A stretch of DNA of 64,000 nt from Trogon surrucura (Eukaryota > Chordata > Aves > Trogoniformes > Trogonidae). The stretch covers positions 1,240,001 to 1,304,000 of the forward strand of contig CM036627.1 of the NCBI GenBank assembly GCA_020746105.1. Direction: 5' to 3'. Positions 1-12,200 of this stretch are shown here, in pieces (position 1 is the stretch's first letter; every line of letters starts with the position of its first letter). The position numbers and the translations under genes were made by a program. The notes below the pieces were generated by a model. It was not told where the DNA came from. It ran no database searches and saw only the letters and a list, made by a program, of their open reading frames with translations.

Positions 1-409
1 CTGCTGGGTTTAAGTCATGGCCCTGTTACGAAAACCCCATCTCATTTTTTCCTTACAATTTTGCTTTTTTTAATATGAGGCTTTATATCAGGTAAACAAA
101 AGAAAAAAAAACTGAATTCGTTTTAGTATGATCATTCTCAGACCTCGCTTCTAAGCATAAGAACTCCTTGGCTGAAAAATGGACACATTTTTAGGCTTCA
201 CATCAAGCCCTCTAGGGTCTTGCCTGTTGTAAACCCGTCCTTAAATCCCCTTCAGCTCTGGCTTTGCAATTCACTTAGCATGCAGATGGACAGAGGCTAT
301 AAGCAAGTGCTGGGAAAACCCCACAGGCCTTTTCCATTGCTGACAGGACCCCCAAAGCCATCACTTAAGCTGCGCCTGTAGGGCTGCTGCTCTGGAGCCT
401 CCACTCACT

Positions 410-428
410 CACACACACACACACACAG
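410..428. repeat. (CA)n microsatellite
   Basis: About nine uninterrupted CA units, preceded by two CACT units. It is an ordinary short dinucleotide repeat. Confidence 0.9.
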
Positions 429-1645
429 AGCCAGATTGTGGCTTGCCAAGGATGGATGCTCTGCAAAGCAAGTGCTGCTCTTGTTCAGTGGATTTCCTAG
501 TCCAAGGTACTTGCACATTAAAAGGCATCAATGTTAACAGACTCGTATTTTTGCCTCCAAAACACTCAAGAGTATGGCAGTGTGGCTCCTGTACAAATCA
601 AGGAAACTGGATTGGCATGCAGGATTTCCCCTGTGTGGCATGGGGACAGGGAGCATGTTTTCTGAACGGGCCTTGCACAGAACATGCAACTCCCGTGCTG
701 CTCCAGAGCTGATGGAGGCAAGAAGGAAAAAGTAAGAAGGCACAAAGAGGTGAATAAACAAAAACACAAGTAACAAAATGAAAACACAAACAGAAAAAAA
801 AAGCATTGAGCTGCAAATAAAAACGCGTAAACGCATACACGTGCACAGTGTGAAATTCAGGCAATCTGAACATGCTCTTAATCAGACAGTCCTCAAACAC
901 AGGAATTCAAAGTAAAGTGTAACACTTACCCCAAACTCTGCGAAGGGAACAGTCAGAGCACGCTGGAGATAGTACTTCCAGTAGGAGTATTTTTCTAGCA
1001 CCACCTCTTCAGCACACAGCCAAGAGGCTTACGTGTCACCTGTTTGCATTCACGATGGGTGCTCGGAGATAGAGAGGTGTGCCTCATCTCCCTGTCTAAG
1101 GAGGGTGCTGCCTGCCCGACTGCACAGTTCATATGTCCCATTTATTCTTAGAGGCAAACAGCATTTCAGAAGAAATTTCTGCATTACCTACCTAGGAGCA
1201 GATCTAAAGCACCTGCTAAATCACCCACACACCTTTATACAATTATATTGTTCCTAACAAGTGTTTTTAGACAAAAATGTATTAATGATGCAGCGTACGG
1301 ATCACAGCTGTTCAGCTCCATTCATAGATTTACATCCTACATAGACTTCAACAATTTCAGCAGCAGTTTCATACATCACCTAATCTGGTAAAGCAGAAGC
1401 ATCAAGAAAGTGATCTGGGCCGGTGAAGAATAAATTCACTAATCCTCTCATACCAGCACTCCCATCGCGCTACAGCAAAGCAAAAACCACATTCCTGCCC
1501 AGCGTGGGTGAAGTGCAGCGAATGGCCTCACCCTGCTCTAAGGTTTCAGCAGCACCATAACGCTTGCAGAACTGGTCACCGTCAGACACCTGCCACAGGG
1601 GTGGGACAGGGAGCTTCAACAGTGTTCCTGCCTAGTCATACCTTA

Positions 1646-1686
1646 TTAGAAGTGCCTTTGACTCCTCCTTAGAAGTGCCTTTGACT
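1646..1686. repeat. 18-bp direct repeat with 5-bp spacer
   Basis: The 18-mer TTAGAAGTGCCTTTGACT occurs at 1646-1663 and again, identical, at 1669-1686, separated by CCTCC. This looks like a small local duplication. No function is implied. Confidence 0.85.
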
Positions 1687-4600
1687 AAAAGCTTCCAGAT
1701 GTGTACAAATGTAATATAAACAATTTTTTAAAAAGTCAAGTAACTGCTATGCTGGGGAAAGAGAATCATAAGCACTTTACTGAAGTATTCTGAGCTGCAC
1801 TGCTTTTCTTCTCAGGAAAATATACGACCTGACTTGCTTTAATTTTGGCCAGAATTGCACTTTCTGCGACATCTGGGACTCTTCTGCAACTTACATAACA
1901 AAAATGAAAGCACGCCTTTTTCTCACAAATGACAGGAAGAGATTCAGTTGTTCTGAGCATTTATCTTTTAGTTACTCTGAGTTGCTTTACTTAACATTTT
2001 ACCATTAGAGGTTTTTTTTTTAGTTTCAACTCTGGAGGAATTCCAAGGAATTGTAGGATCAATGTCAAAAGATTGTCATTACTGGAAGGATCTAAGTAAT
2101 TTTCGGGATGCTCAGGATACACATAGCAGTCTGCAAAAATACATGCAATAAAATAGGCTGTAAGGCTTTTGCTGCTCAGCACTGGTGTCACTTCTATGGA
2201 AAGTGCTCTAGGACATTTTAGCAGCTGCCAGCATTGCTAGAAGTGCAGAAGTTTGCAGAGCAAGAAGAACTGACAGGCACACAAAGCACTCTGAGAACGA
2301 GTTATAATGGGAGATGCGAGGCATAAAATCACAATCCTACCCAGAAAGGGGCCAGAAAAAGAGTAAGTGAAGCAAAAAGTCTGCAGGTGTGGTGAGACTC
2401 TTGCACAAGAAGCCAGGCAAGGCAACAGCAGATTCTGGATTTTGTTTCCAGAAAGCCAGGGGAAACTGGGAACAGAGAAACCAGGGAAGGAAATAACGGC
2501 TAATTTTGCAATTATATCTGCATTTCAGCATAACCAAACGAACGAGGAGGCACCTGAATTTCAAAGAATGGCTCAAAGGAATGAAAGAAGGCATGGAACT
2601 AGAAAGAAATGGAAAATAAAACCAGGAATGTTGCAGCTGATGTTCCAGCATCACCCATATGGAAGGATCTCTGTGCAGTTTCAACTTCTCTGCAAAAAGC
2701 ACAGCACCATCTCTAGTCCCTCATCAGTTTCTAACATATTGATGCTTCGCAGTAAGAAAATACTGCAGAAAAAAGATTTGCAATGGTATCTGATGAAAAC
2801 AGCTGAACTCTCCCAGACTACCTGTCCCCCTCCAGGGAACAAGAGCTTTTGCCTCCCAAGTCACCTCTTTGAACACTCATCAGAAGTTGCTTTCAAGTTG
2901 TAGCAGCGAAGCAAACATTTGTACTGTGTGAATAAACTCCAGAGTAGACTGTGAAAAATAAAGCAAATAATTCTTCTCTTTGGTTGTGTTTTTTTTAAAA
3001 AAACAAACAGCTCCATACTACTTACTCCATACTCAACCACTCAGTTGTTCCTCCGGTAAATACAATAAGCCACAATGCCTTGCAAGTTGATGTGCCACGC
3101 TTTTTCACTAACTTATAAACAGGAAATTCAGAGCAATGCCCAGCATCCTCTCTTGACATGACAGTTCTGACCTCTTTTGCATTCAGCTCACAGTTTACCC
3201 ACAGCCTAACCTTGGCATTTGAAACACACCACTACAGTGTACCTGCCCTTGAGAGTATCAAGGAATTAGGAATGACAGTCTTACATAGATTTACACAGTT
3301 TCCAACTCTTTCAGGAGCCACCAGGATTTCACCCACAAAGCTGGTCATATTCACAGAGGAGGGAAGTATCCAGAAGTTTGCCCACCCACTCATTCAGCAA
3401 CAATTCCAACTCCAGAAGGGTAAGGAAAGAGAGTACATAGCCACTGAAAGATAAAGGAGAAAATTATAAGAATCACATAGGATCATAAGAATTAAGCATC
3501 CTGGAGATAACAAAAACCTCCAGCAGACAGCTAGAATAAGCAGACACATGAAACAGCAGAATAAAAGGAATAAGAAAAGGTTAAAAATCTAAAATCTGAT
3601 AAAGGAAGCAATTTCATATGAACGAAGCAACACCTCAGGGAAAGCATGTGCATGGACTCATGCTAAAGAAAGTATTATACTTTATGCTCTGGCTATATGG
3701 GCAATTCAGGCTGCAACACGGATTAGTCCAGCCAGGTTTTTTTCCTTAAGGCCATTAAAGCACACACTGTAAACAGCCAGAGGAAAATATCTGCAGCTTC
3801 TTAAAAAAATTATTTTTTTCCCCGCTCCGGGGCAGGAAAGTTCTCGGCTGCCTTCCACCTTCTTTTGTAGGACAGATACCTGGAACACAGATAATGATTC
3901 TTCAAAAGGTCACACGTCAAGCTTATGAAGGATAGAAGACACACGGTGCATTAGAGGGAAATAACCTGGCAAAAATAAATTATCATGATTAGGTCAATTG
4001 AAAGTCTATGGAGAAAGTCAGGCAACTGACAACCTGAAGATGCCTCCTAGGAACTGTTAGACAGAAGTGAAACACACAAATATGATACAAATGAGACTAT
4101 AAAACTGCATCATTTACCTAACACGATGTGGGAAAGCATGCAAAGTGGTGAGGCAGGAAAGAACTTCACTGTAGAATTTAATTCACCTTTTCATCCTTTG
4201 GACTGGGAGACACCTGCTTCTCTTGTTTTTCATAGGAGGTAAATTGTGTTCCTCATTAACTCTGGTTTTTGATTGGAAGATGCAACAGAAGTTACTTTTT
4301 TTTTGTACAGTTGCCTCCATTCTTTAGCATTACTGCGTTTCCATAACACTGCAATAATTCTTATTTTTGGTGCAATTCACTTGATTTAGTTCAACAACAG
4401 ATAATAGGTGATGCAGCATTTCCTACATTCTGTTCTGGCTATTTATTCCTCGGGAAGTTAAAAGTTCTCTCATTGCTTAGATGACATAGAAATATTCAGA
4501 GACATTTTAAGTCCGTCAGAAGTTAATCTGTGTACACCTGCCAACTGAAAACAGCGAACCACAAGGCATCACGGCTCTTTGGAGCAGGACTGATGTGTCA

Positions 4601-7600
4601 GATCACACTTACCAGCCACCAGCAATAACATCCTGTTCCTCAGAAAATGTCTTAGTTATCAAAGTTATTGACTCAACAACTAATCCATACCCATTTCTAA
4701 TGGGTTGGAAAATCTCTGTAACCTGTGCATATCAGGCATGACATTAGGAATAGTAAGTTGCTTGTGGAAATATCTAGTCAGAAGAGTTTCTTAAGTGGAT
4801 CTAGGAAAAAGTGCAAAATTTTATAGTTATCTGTGGGAAAGCAAAGAAAACTGTCAGTTGAGAAAAACCCTGCCCAGTAAACTAGAAAAGGTTATTCCTT
4901 CTACTCCTTAAACTTGAACCCAGTGTGACTGGTCTGGAAATACAGGGGCCAGAGATGCTAAGCAGGGCAGTGGTGCTCATGGAAGGATGTACCTGGATTG
5001 ATAAAACTAAGGCTCACAGGCAGCATTCATTTCTCCCAAACTTAAAAATGATAAAATCTTGACAGAAGCATCGTTGCGGGTGCTGAGGTCACCAGTCGTC
5101 CTCCAGAGCATGCCGGCAACCACTGCAATGTGGAGACTCAGAGGACTGCAGGCTGGCAGCGTGACACTTCAAAGAAATGGATCAGTCGTGAATGATCTGC
5201 TCTTAAGAGGTCTCAGAAAGGAACTGAACCTTTGATTTCAGAGTCTGTAATAGCTACAGTCCCAGAGGGGTATTCTCAGCCAGTACAGGGCAGGATTTTT
5301 TTAGCAAACATGTCTGAAAATAACAAGCACATGTGATGCTTCTATGTTTCATACATGCTATGAAAAAGCTAGAGAAAAACTTGCTGAGATTACTTTGGGC
5401 AAAATTTACCTAACAAAATACCACTTCTGCCTGCAACAGAGCCAGGCGGTATTCACTGGGCCACAACCTGTTCTCTTCAGGAAGTTACTAACGTGCGACG
5501 GCAAAGCCAAACCGTTGACCTGTGACAGCGAGACACCGTCATTTTGGAGCACACTTGTGACTCAAAGTGTCATTCTCAAACTCTTCTAACAAAGCAAAGC
5601 TAAAACTACATATTTCGGTGGTGTTTTTCTTTCCGCAAGGATTGAAAAATAAGCCCACACTTTCACCAAGTCACTGAATCTTCCACTCGAACAGCTCCAG
5701 ACCTGCAGCCCAGTATTAACACCGCCCAAGCTTTCTACGGAGGCTCTGCAGTCCGCCCAAATATTCAGACGGTGCTTTGGCAAAACGTTTGCTTCAGTTC
5801 GTATCCCAGCACAGCTGCTTTTCTAGAGCCTCGGGGAAGGGGATCATTCAAAAGAAGCACCGATTAGGCAGGTTGAACTGCACAACACAAAGCTTCCATT
5901 CAAAACGCCTGCTGTTTTTCAACCTGAGTTGCAAACATTATTTATCTTACTGCTCCACAGTTAAATCTTGGTATACGGCAAAACCTGCTCAGGCAAACAG
6001 CACAACAAAGTAGAATTTCTTACTAATTCTTGTCATGGAGGTATGCAGGAGCCTTGCAAGGAAAATAAAAAGAATCACAAGTCTGAAGCCGCATTTGCCC
6101 GTATGATTTATTTAATTATTCCCAGCTTGAGGGAAAGCCCAAGGTGGCTGTAGAGCAGAACCCCCAGCTGAAACCTGGCAGCTCTTGCCAGCTTTTCATG
6201 CTGTACGTGCCTTCCTGCAGAATTCTTCCCTAACAATTCACGCAGACATAGTTTCTTCAAGTTTCACTTTAACTGTCCTACAACAACAGTCCACTTCCTA
6301 CATCTCTCCACAGAAGTCTTCAATTAAAATTATTATTCAGAATGTTTCTGCTACAGCTGATACATGGCTTAGCAGCAGCGAGCTTGCTGAACAACCACTT
6401 CTATAACTCAATTTCCAGAAAAGTACACAAAGTTATCCTAAGAAAAACTGCCAGTCGGACTGTTCTAATTGATTCAAGCAGTGCAAGTTCCCTGTAGAAA
6501 ACTGTGTTAAAAAAACCCGCATGTGTGGTTCTCATACCAAAGTGGATTCCGACTGTGCTTTCTCGGCTTAAAACTACGTATAAAACTTTGCACGGTTATG
6601 AAGAATCCAAAAGTCTCGTGCAAACTGACAAACCAACTACATACAATGATTTGCAATTTTTTATATTCTACATTGTTCAACGAGAGTTTCTATTTGGAAA
6701 GACTCATTAAAGTAAGCGCTGCTGTGTCATCTACTATTAAAAGACCGACTTTGGCTTGCAGGGCTCATTCTGATTTTAAACCAGCGCACATGATTTCCTA
6801 CAGAAGAAAATAAAATCCAGTAACCAGATTCCAGTAAAAACAAATTCAGCCTGTGAAAAAAAAGGAAATCTGTGAGCACTGTCAGTACAGCTGCGGTGCC
6901 TATAGTGGAGCTGTGCGAATACACACCAACCCACTCGCTACCAGAGAATTCCCACCTCACCAAGATCCCAGTTCTGCTTCTGCTTATACCAACAGTTGCA
7001 CCGTAATGCATCAAAATTGAGGTTCTTTTAAAGAAACTTTATCCCCATGGCACAGTTTTTAAACAAAATCCAGAAGCAGGAGCTGTATTATTTCATAGTT
7101 ATGAAGTCAAACATTTCAGACCAAAGAAAAGTTACTCTTAACTTTTCCTCCTTACAAAGTTATTTCTACTTCCCTTTGACTAGAGCTTATTTACCTCATT
7201 CCACTAGGATATGTTCCAGGTCTTTTTCCACTATCTGTTTTTAAGACTTTTTTCTTTAAATTTTGTATAGTTTCAGAATTTTTGCTGATCTTTTTTTCAA
7301 TTTTTTTAAAAGGCAAAAAAAAAAAAAATTATTTCTCTTTGATGTCATTCTTAGTAACGCGTTTATAGAATTCTAGCTGAATTAGATTCCTAGTCTGTCT
7401 TTACCACGCTTAATTACTAAGGGTGTTGTGTTCAAGATGGTGTTGTAAATGCAAGACATGTTGAAAAAAAAAAAATCCACTAGGAGTATTGACAGGGAAA
7501 GGGGGGCAGCACAACACGCTAGAATATCGTTTGGCTCTACACAATGGAACACCAGCATTAGCAAATGCAATCCTCAAATAAGTTAGGCTGTTAGAAATCA

Positions 7601-8061
7601 CTGCCCTAAACACACTAGAAATTGTTTCTGTGACAGACATTCAACATGCACATACAACACAATAATCGAAAAGCATTATGTATCAGGAAGTTACCATGAA
7701 GCAACTATGACAACCAATCCAAACAGCACAGGGGGGGAAAAAAAACAACCCCAAAACAAAGAAACCCCCTCAAAGTCAAGCATCAACGCTTACAAAAATC
7801 CTTCCTCCCTGTTATTTTGTATGAGTTTTTTCATACACTGAGGGTGTCTGTAAGGGAACAGCAAGAAGACATACTTATTTAACTACATTTATGAATCTGT
7901 CACTTCTTTCTCATAAACACAAGTCAATGCATGATGATCAGGACTAGAAAAATCATCTTAAGATGCCCTGTGCTAGACATCAGTTAAAACCCTGGGAAAG
8001 CCTTGTGACCTTCCCGTGGAAGTGGAGGAGAATATTGTTTGCTGGTCTTTGAACAACTTCA

Positions 8062-8107
8062 TTATTTACAGTCCTTGGTTATTTACAGATCCTTGGTTAT
8101 TTACAGT
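8062..8107. repeat. Short tandem repeat, about 17-18 bp unit, 2.6 copies
   Basis: The unit TTATTTACAGTCCTTGG is repeated at 8062 and 8079 and partly at 8097. The second copy has one extra base (AGATCC against AGTCC). It is a small local tandem duplication. Confidence 0.8.
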
Positions 8108-9145
8108 CTACAAAAAAACCAGAGTTCTGGTCCATGATTAGAAAAATGCTGGCAAAAACATGGGCTGAAAAGGACACCTCATTACAAATTCACGTTTGGG
8201 GTGGCAAGGAATGACCCAGTCAGATGGGCATGTACACTCTGAGTTTCTTCCAGAGGAGATACAAAGCACAGTAATAAAACCCCACCTCCGTATTGCCTTT
8301 ATCATAATTAATTTGAAGATCAACACCATTACTATATGATTGAACAAGGAATGTGAACCAAGTGAGCTCTCATGGCTCCTTGCAGTCTTATTTATTTTGC
8401 TGATCAAAAATAAACAGACTGGGCAACACACCATTTTTTACTCCTTTTAGCACCAATACATTTAGTATACATAAAAAACATTGGTGCACAACTCAGTTAA
8501 AAAAACACCATTCTAAAACACTGTTTTACTAAGTACAGTTTATCGTTACATGAGAACACAGGAATAAATAGAGAGGGAGGAAAGTTCAGGCAGTACAACA
8601 TTGAAAAATACTGCATTGCTTTGTTCTGTATTATGAAATGGTATTTGTGCAGTACACTTAACTATCAAAGGTCTAATTCCACCTTCTAACTGTAGAACAA
8701 ATGTGACTTAACACAGAAGGAAATGTAGGCTGATGACTTGGGACCAGAAGGGGCATCTTCTGGTCACTGTGTCCAGATGTTGGTCACTGCAGTCATTGAT
8801 CTTATTGTTAAACTCATCCACTTCCGTCTTTAAATCTGCTTCGCAAAAAGCAACGACCAACAGCACACCAAAGAGCTGCAGTTTTGCCACTTAAACCCAA
8901 AGCCTGTTTGACATAAGCGAGTATACCCCCCAGTTTAAAGTTTACTTTTCCCTCTAGAACAAGAGGATGCAGCAACGCTGAACTGTCTCTCAAAAGGAAA
9001 ACACTCCAGTCAGTCTGTCCAAAAGCACAGCTGCGTTGTTTCACAGCTCTTAACAGAGGAACCTTTGGCACACGACTGTCAGCTCAAGGAAAACAATGTA
9101 ATAAATCTTATGAAAACAAATAAAAAAGAGAAAGTGTTTACATAC

Positions 9146-9267
9146 CTATGCTTAACAGCTACAAATGGATCTGTAGTTTTCCAAGAGTACTTCAGTGACA
9201 AGTTTCCTGACACAATTCCAATCTCCTGAATACCATAGTCATGCAAGGGCCATTTCTCATCTACAGG
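9146..9267 (-). other. Candidate exon on the minus strand; gene not identified (possibly a 5' exon of RAB27A)
   Basis: Read on the minus strand, the block has an acceptor ending GATACAG just before 9267 and a donor GTATGT right after 9146, giving a 122-nt exon. Only one of its three frames is open. That frame begins PVDEKWPLHDYGIQE and ends in phase 2 at AVKH plus two bases. I do not recognise the peptide in any family. Known gene order places RAB27A on this side and strand, and its mammalian 5' exons are non-coding. A non-coding leader exon is therefore one reading; a coding exon of an unrecognised gene is the other. No start codon precedes it within the exon. Confidence 0.45.
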
Positions 9268-12200
9268 CTGTATCAGCAGAGAAAGAAAAAAGAAGCGTAG
9301 TTCAGAATTACAGCTCTGAAATTCGCACTGACATGCAAAGCTGCCAGCCCCACACAACCACCCTACCCACCTAATTACATTCAGCTGCTTGTCATGTGGT
9401 CTTGCTGACCGATCAAGTGATCTCTTTTCCTCCTTTTAAAACTAAGCAACGCAGTTAACCGGATCTCCCTAAACCAGGTAACAAAAAAATTAAGCCTTCA
9501 CATAAACCACTGACCCTCCTCTTCCTTCTCATAGAGAGAGGAAGTTGCAATATGTTTCACTACAAAAGAAAAAAAATACAGCAAACACAGTAGTTGCCTA
9601 TAATGAAACACCGAGCACCAAAAGCTCCTGGCTCGCTGGACAGAGGTCCCTGTGCTGGGTCTGAGGGACGAGAGAGGACCTACACAGCCACCTCCAGCCA
9701 CCACAAGGCCTCATCCCCTCTCGCAAAAGCCCCTGACATCACCAATGCCAACAGCAGAGGACTGAGCAGTGTGGATAAAGTGAGCCTTGCACTCACCAAG
9801 TACGATCTGGCAGGTCACAGAAGACCGGTTGCCTTGCACAATCCTTTCTTGTTTCTTTCCTCACAGCGTTTCAAGAGCAGAGAGGTTAGAACGGAAATTA
9901 GGAGGGTTTCTCACTAGCCTTATCATTTAAGAGGCCGCAGACAGGCTGCTACAACATTTAACGTACCCTTAATGCATTCATCTACCAGTGACAAAGACAA
10001 TTCCACAAGCTCCTTCATTTGCTTGTTTCAGCGATCAACTATCCCGCCTTCTCCCCCGTGAATCAAGGAAATTTTTACTGCCCCTTCCCCAGTGAACATC
10101 TAAGTTCCATATGAGCTGGCAAACAACTGTCTGCGGTGGAATGCTTTTCATGCCCTGCCTCAGCACTTTTCCAGATTTAACTAGAACATGTTTCTTTAAC
10201 ATTTTCTTAACATTCTAATTTTTAAAACTCAACCCATTCTTGGCTCACTCCAGTCTTCTATAATTTTCACCAGTTTCAGAAGAATACAGAAGTCCCTCTT
10301 TTGCTCCCACACATGCAATAAAAAAGTGTGTGTTCAATCTTCAGCAATGGGAATACTTTTACTCCTTAACTGCTTCCCTGATCGATACCAGTGCATTTGT
10401 TTACCGTGAAGAAATGCTCAAACCACAAGCACGCAACAATCTCTGGTAACTGCTCCAGAGCACAGAAGGAGGAACAGGATAAGAAATGTTGACAGACAAA
10501 GCAACAGCTCTTCTGCCCTGTTGCAAACAGCCCCGAGGGGGTGACTGCACACACTGAACACAAACTGCCTGTCTGGAAGTCTCCACCAGCAGTGTAAATG
10601 GACTTCAAGCCCTTCCACACAGTAAGGTTTTTGTCATCTCTAAGGGGAAAACAATCCTTAAATAATTCCCAAACTTCAGCTTTTTATTTCAGGATGAAAC
10701 AAGGCCGTTTAACTTTCCTCTTACCAACTCGGTGTGAAGAATGTCAAGTAATTTTCCCTTCCACTTTCCAAGAAAGGGTTTCAGCTGAAATAGCAGGACT
10801 TTGCTAGGAAAGTAGACCTGATACAAAGCTTATTTTCTGAGAGTGAGGTTACGTTGACTCCAAACTGCAGACTTAATACCAAAACAGAGGGCCTCAGTTT
10901 ACAAACTGGGAGAACATAAATGTTCAGTTACTTTAAGTCTCTGTTTTTAAACAAACACATTTGCAGCATCTCAGCAAACACTGCACAAACAGCTGAGCCA
11001 ACCCTACGGCAGTAGCAGGAAGGACAGGCAAATGGTATGGCAGCAGCTGGAACAGGAACCACTGCAGCCAGCCCAAGATAAGCCTTCCTCTCACTGCTGC
11101 CCAAATCTTAGGGGGGATATAAGAGCTTGGACATTTTTGAAGTTTATATAGAGACTCAAAATTACACCAATAAAGTCCTGTGAGATGTAGTTTAGAAGCT
11201 GCAGCTTTACAAAGGAATAGCTACCTATTCAGTTATTAACACTTCCCACCATTTTTATGAACAAGTTTTATGAACAGGTTGTATGAACAAGATGACCTGG
11301 GTGCATGGAATTTATGGTCGCCTTGTAAAAATTTTCTATGTTATACAGGCCTAGGAATTTAGGAGGAGATTTGAGCAGAGTCAAACAGAGTGTAGTGTGG
11401 AGCATTCTTCATCACAAGCATCAGAATACATTCCATGCTCTTGAGAAAAACTGCAAGTCTCCGAACTGTCCCATAGCAGGTGTTTTCCCCTCAAAGAAAA
11501 TGCTGCATTGTTACCCGTCTGACCATGGTTCTTGCAGGAGTTAAAACCATCTGCCGCTGGAGACAGAAATATGGGAAGAAGAGGATCTAGCAACAGCGCA
11601 TTTCAGATAAAGCTACAGAACGATTCTTTGTTTTCAAAGCCAAAAAGCTGTGCCTAACATCAGAGTCAACTGCCTCCACTCTCCCCACTCCCCAGTTACC
11701 CAGTTCTGGTGGGAGATCTCCTCTTCAGCACTCTGACCAGTCAATGGTTTGTTCCAACACACTAAAAACCCACCACACCCTTCCCAACAGCCATGGTTTT
11801 CACATGTGCATTCAACAGATGACCTGCAAGTCTACAGAATAAAAAACAACCCGCAGGCAGCTAAGGGTAATGTTAATTGTTAGCGTCCCCAAATCTTATC
11901 TGTGTCACGAAACCTCTACTGCCAACCGAAGAAACTTCAAAAATGCAAAAGGTGGAAAAGCAGCCACTGGGACACACTGCCTGTGAACTGAGATGCATAT
12001 ATGGTGTCAAACTTCAAGAAGATCCAGAGTGCACGCTGTACAGCACTGAGAGAAACACTCTACAAAATAAAGAGATGAGAAAAAAAAAGTAAATAGGAAA
12101 AATATGAATGTATTAATTAGTACAGGCAGATTCCCAGAACTGTAAAACAGAATTACAGTTGTTTCCTCGAAAGAAAGTCATGAAAAGACACTCTGGAAAA

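Larger units (their letters stand above)
1..9145. other. Stretch with no identifiable gene (likely intronic or intergenic, upstream part of the RAB27A side)
   Basis: I see no exon with matched splice signals and no recognisable protein family here. Open frames are short and change frame without splice support. The sequence is AT-rich with scattered A and T runs. Visible structure is limited to a CA microsatellite (410-428), an 18-bp direct repeat at 1646-1686 and a short tandem repeat at 8062-8107. By synteny with other vertebrates the stretch could be a 5' intron of RAB27A on the minus strand. None of the RAB27A coding exons can be seen in the window. Confidence 0.55.

Noticed and set aside
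2367..2903. 178-codon open frame on the plus strand, the longest in the first 19 kb
   Set aside because: It shows no family resemblance, no splice or promoter context and no membrane or domain pattern. It begins at a GTG rather than an ATG. Best explained as chance in a long non-coding stretch.
3470..3540. Sequence around ATCACATAGGATCATAAG that faintly resembles a reversed CR1 end
   Set aside because: Too short and too diverged. No downstream CR1 text follows, so I cannot support a repeat call.
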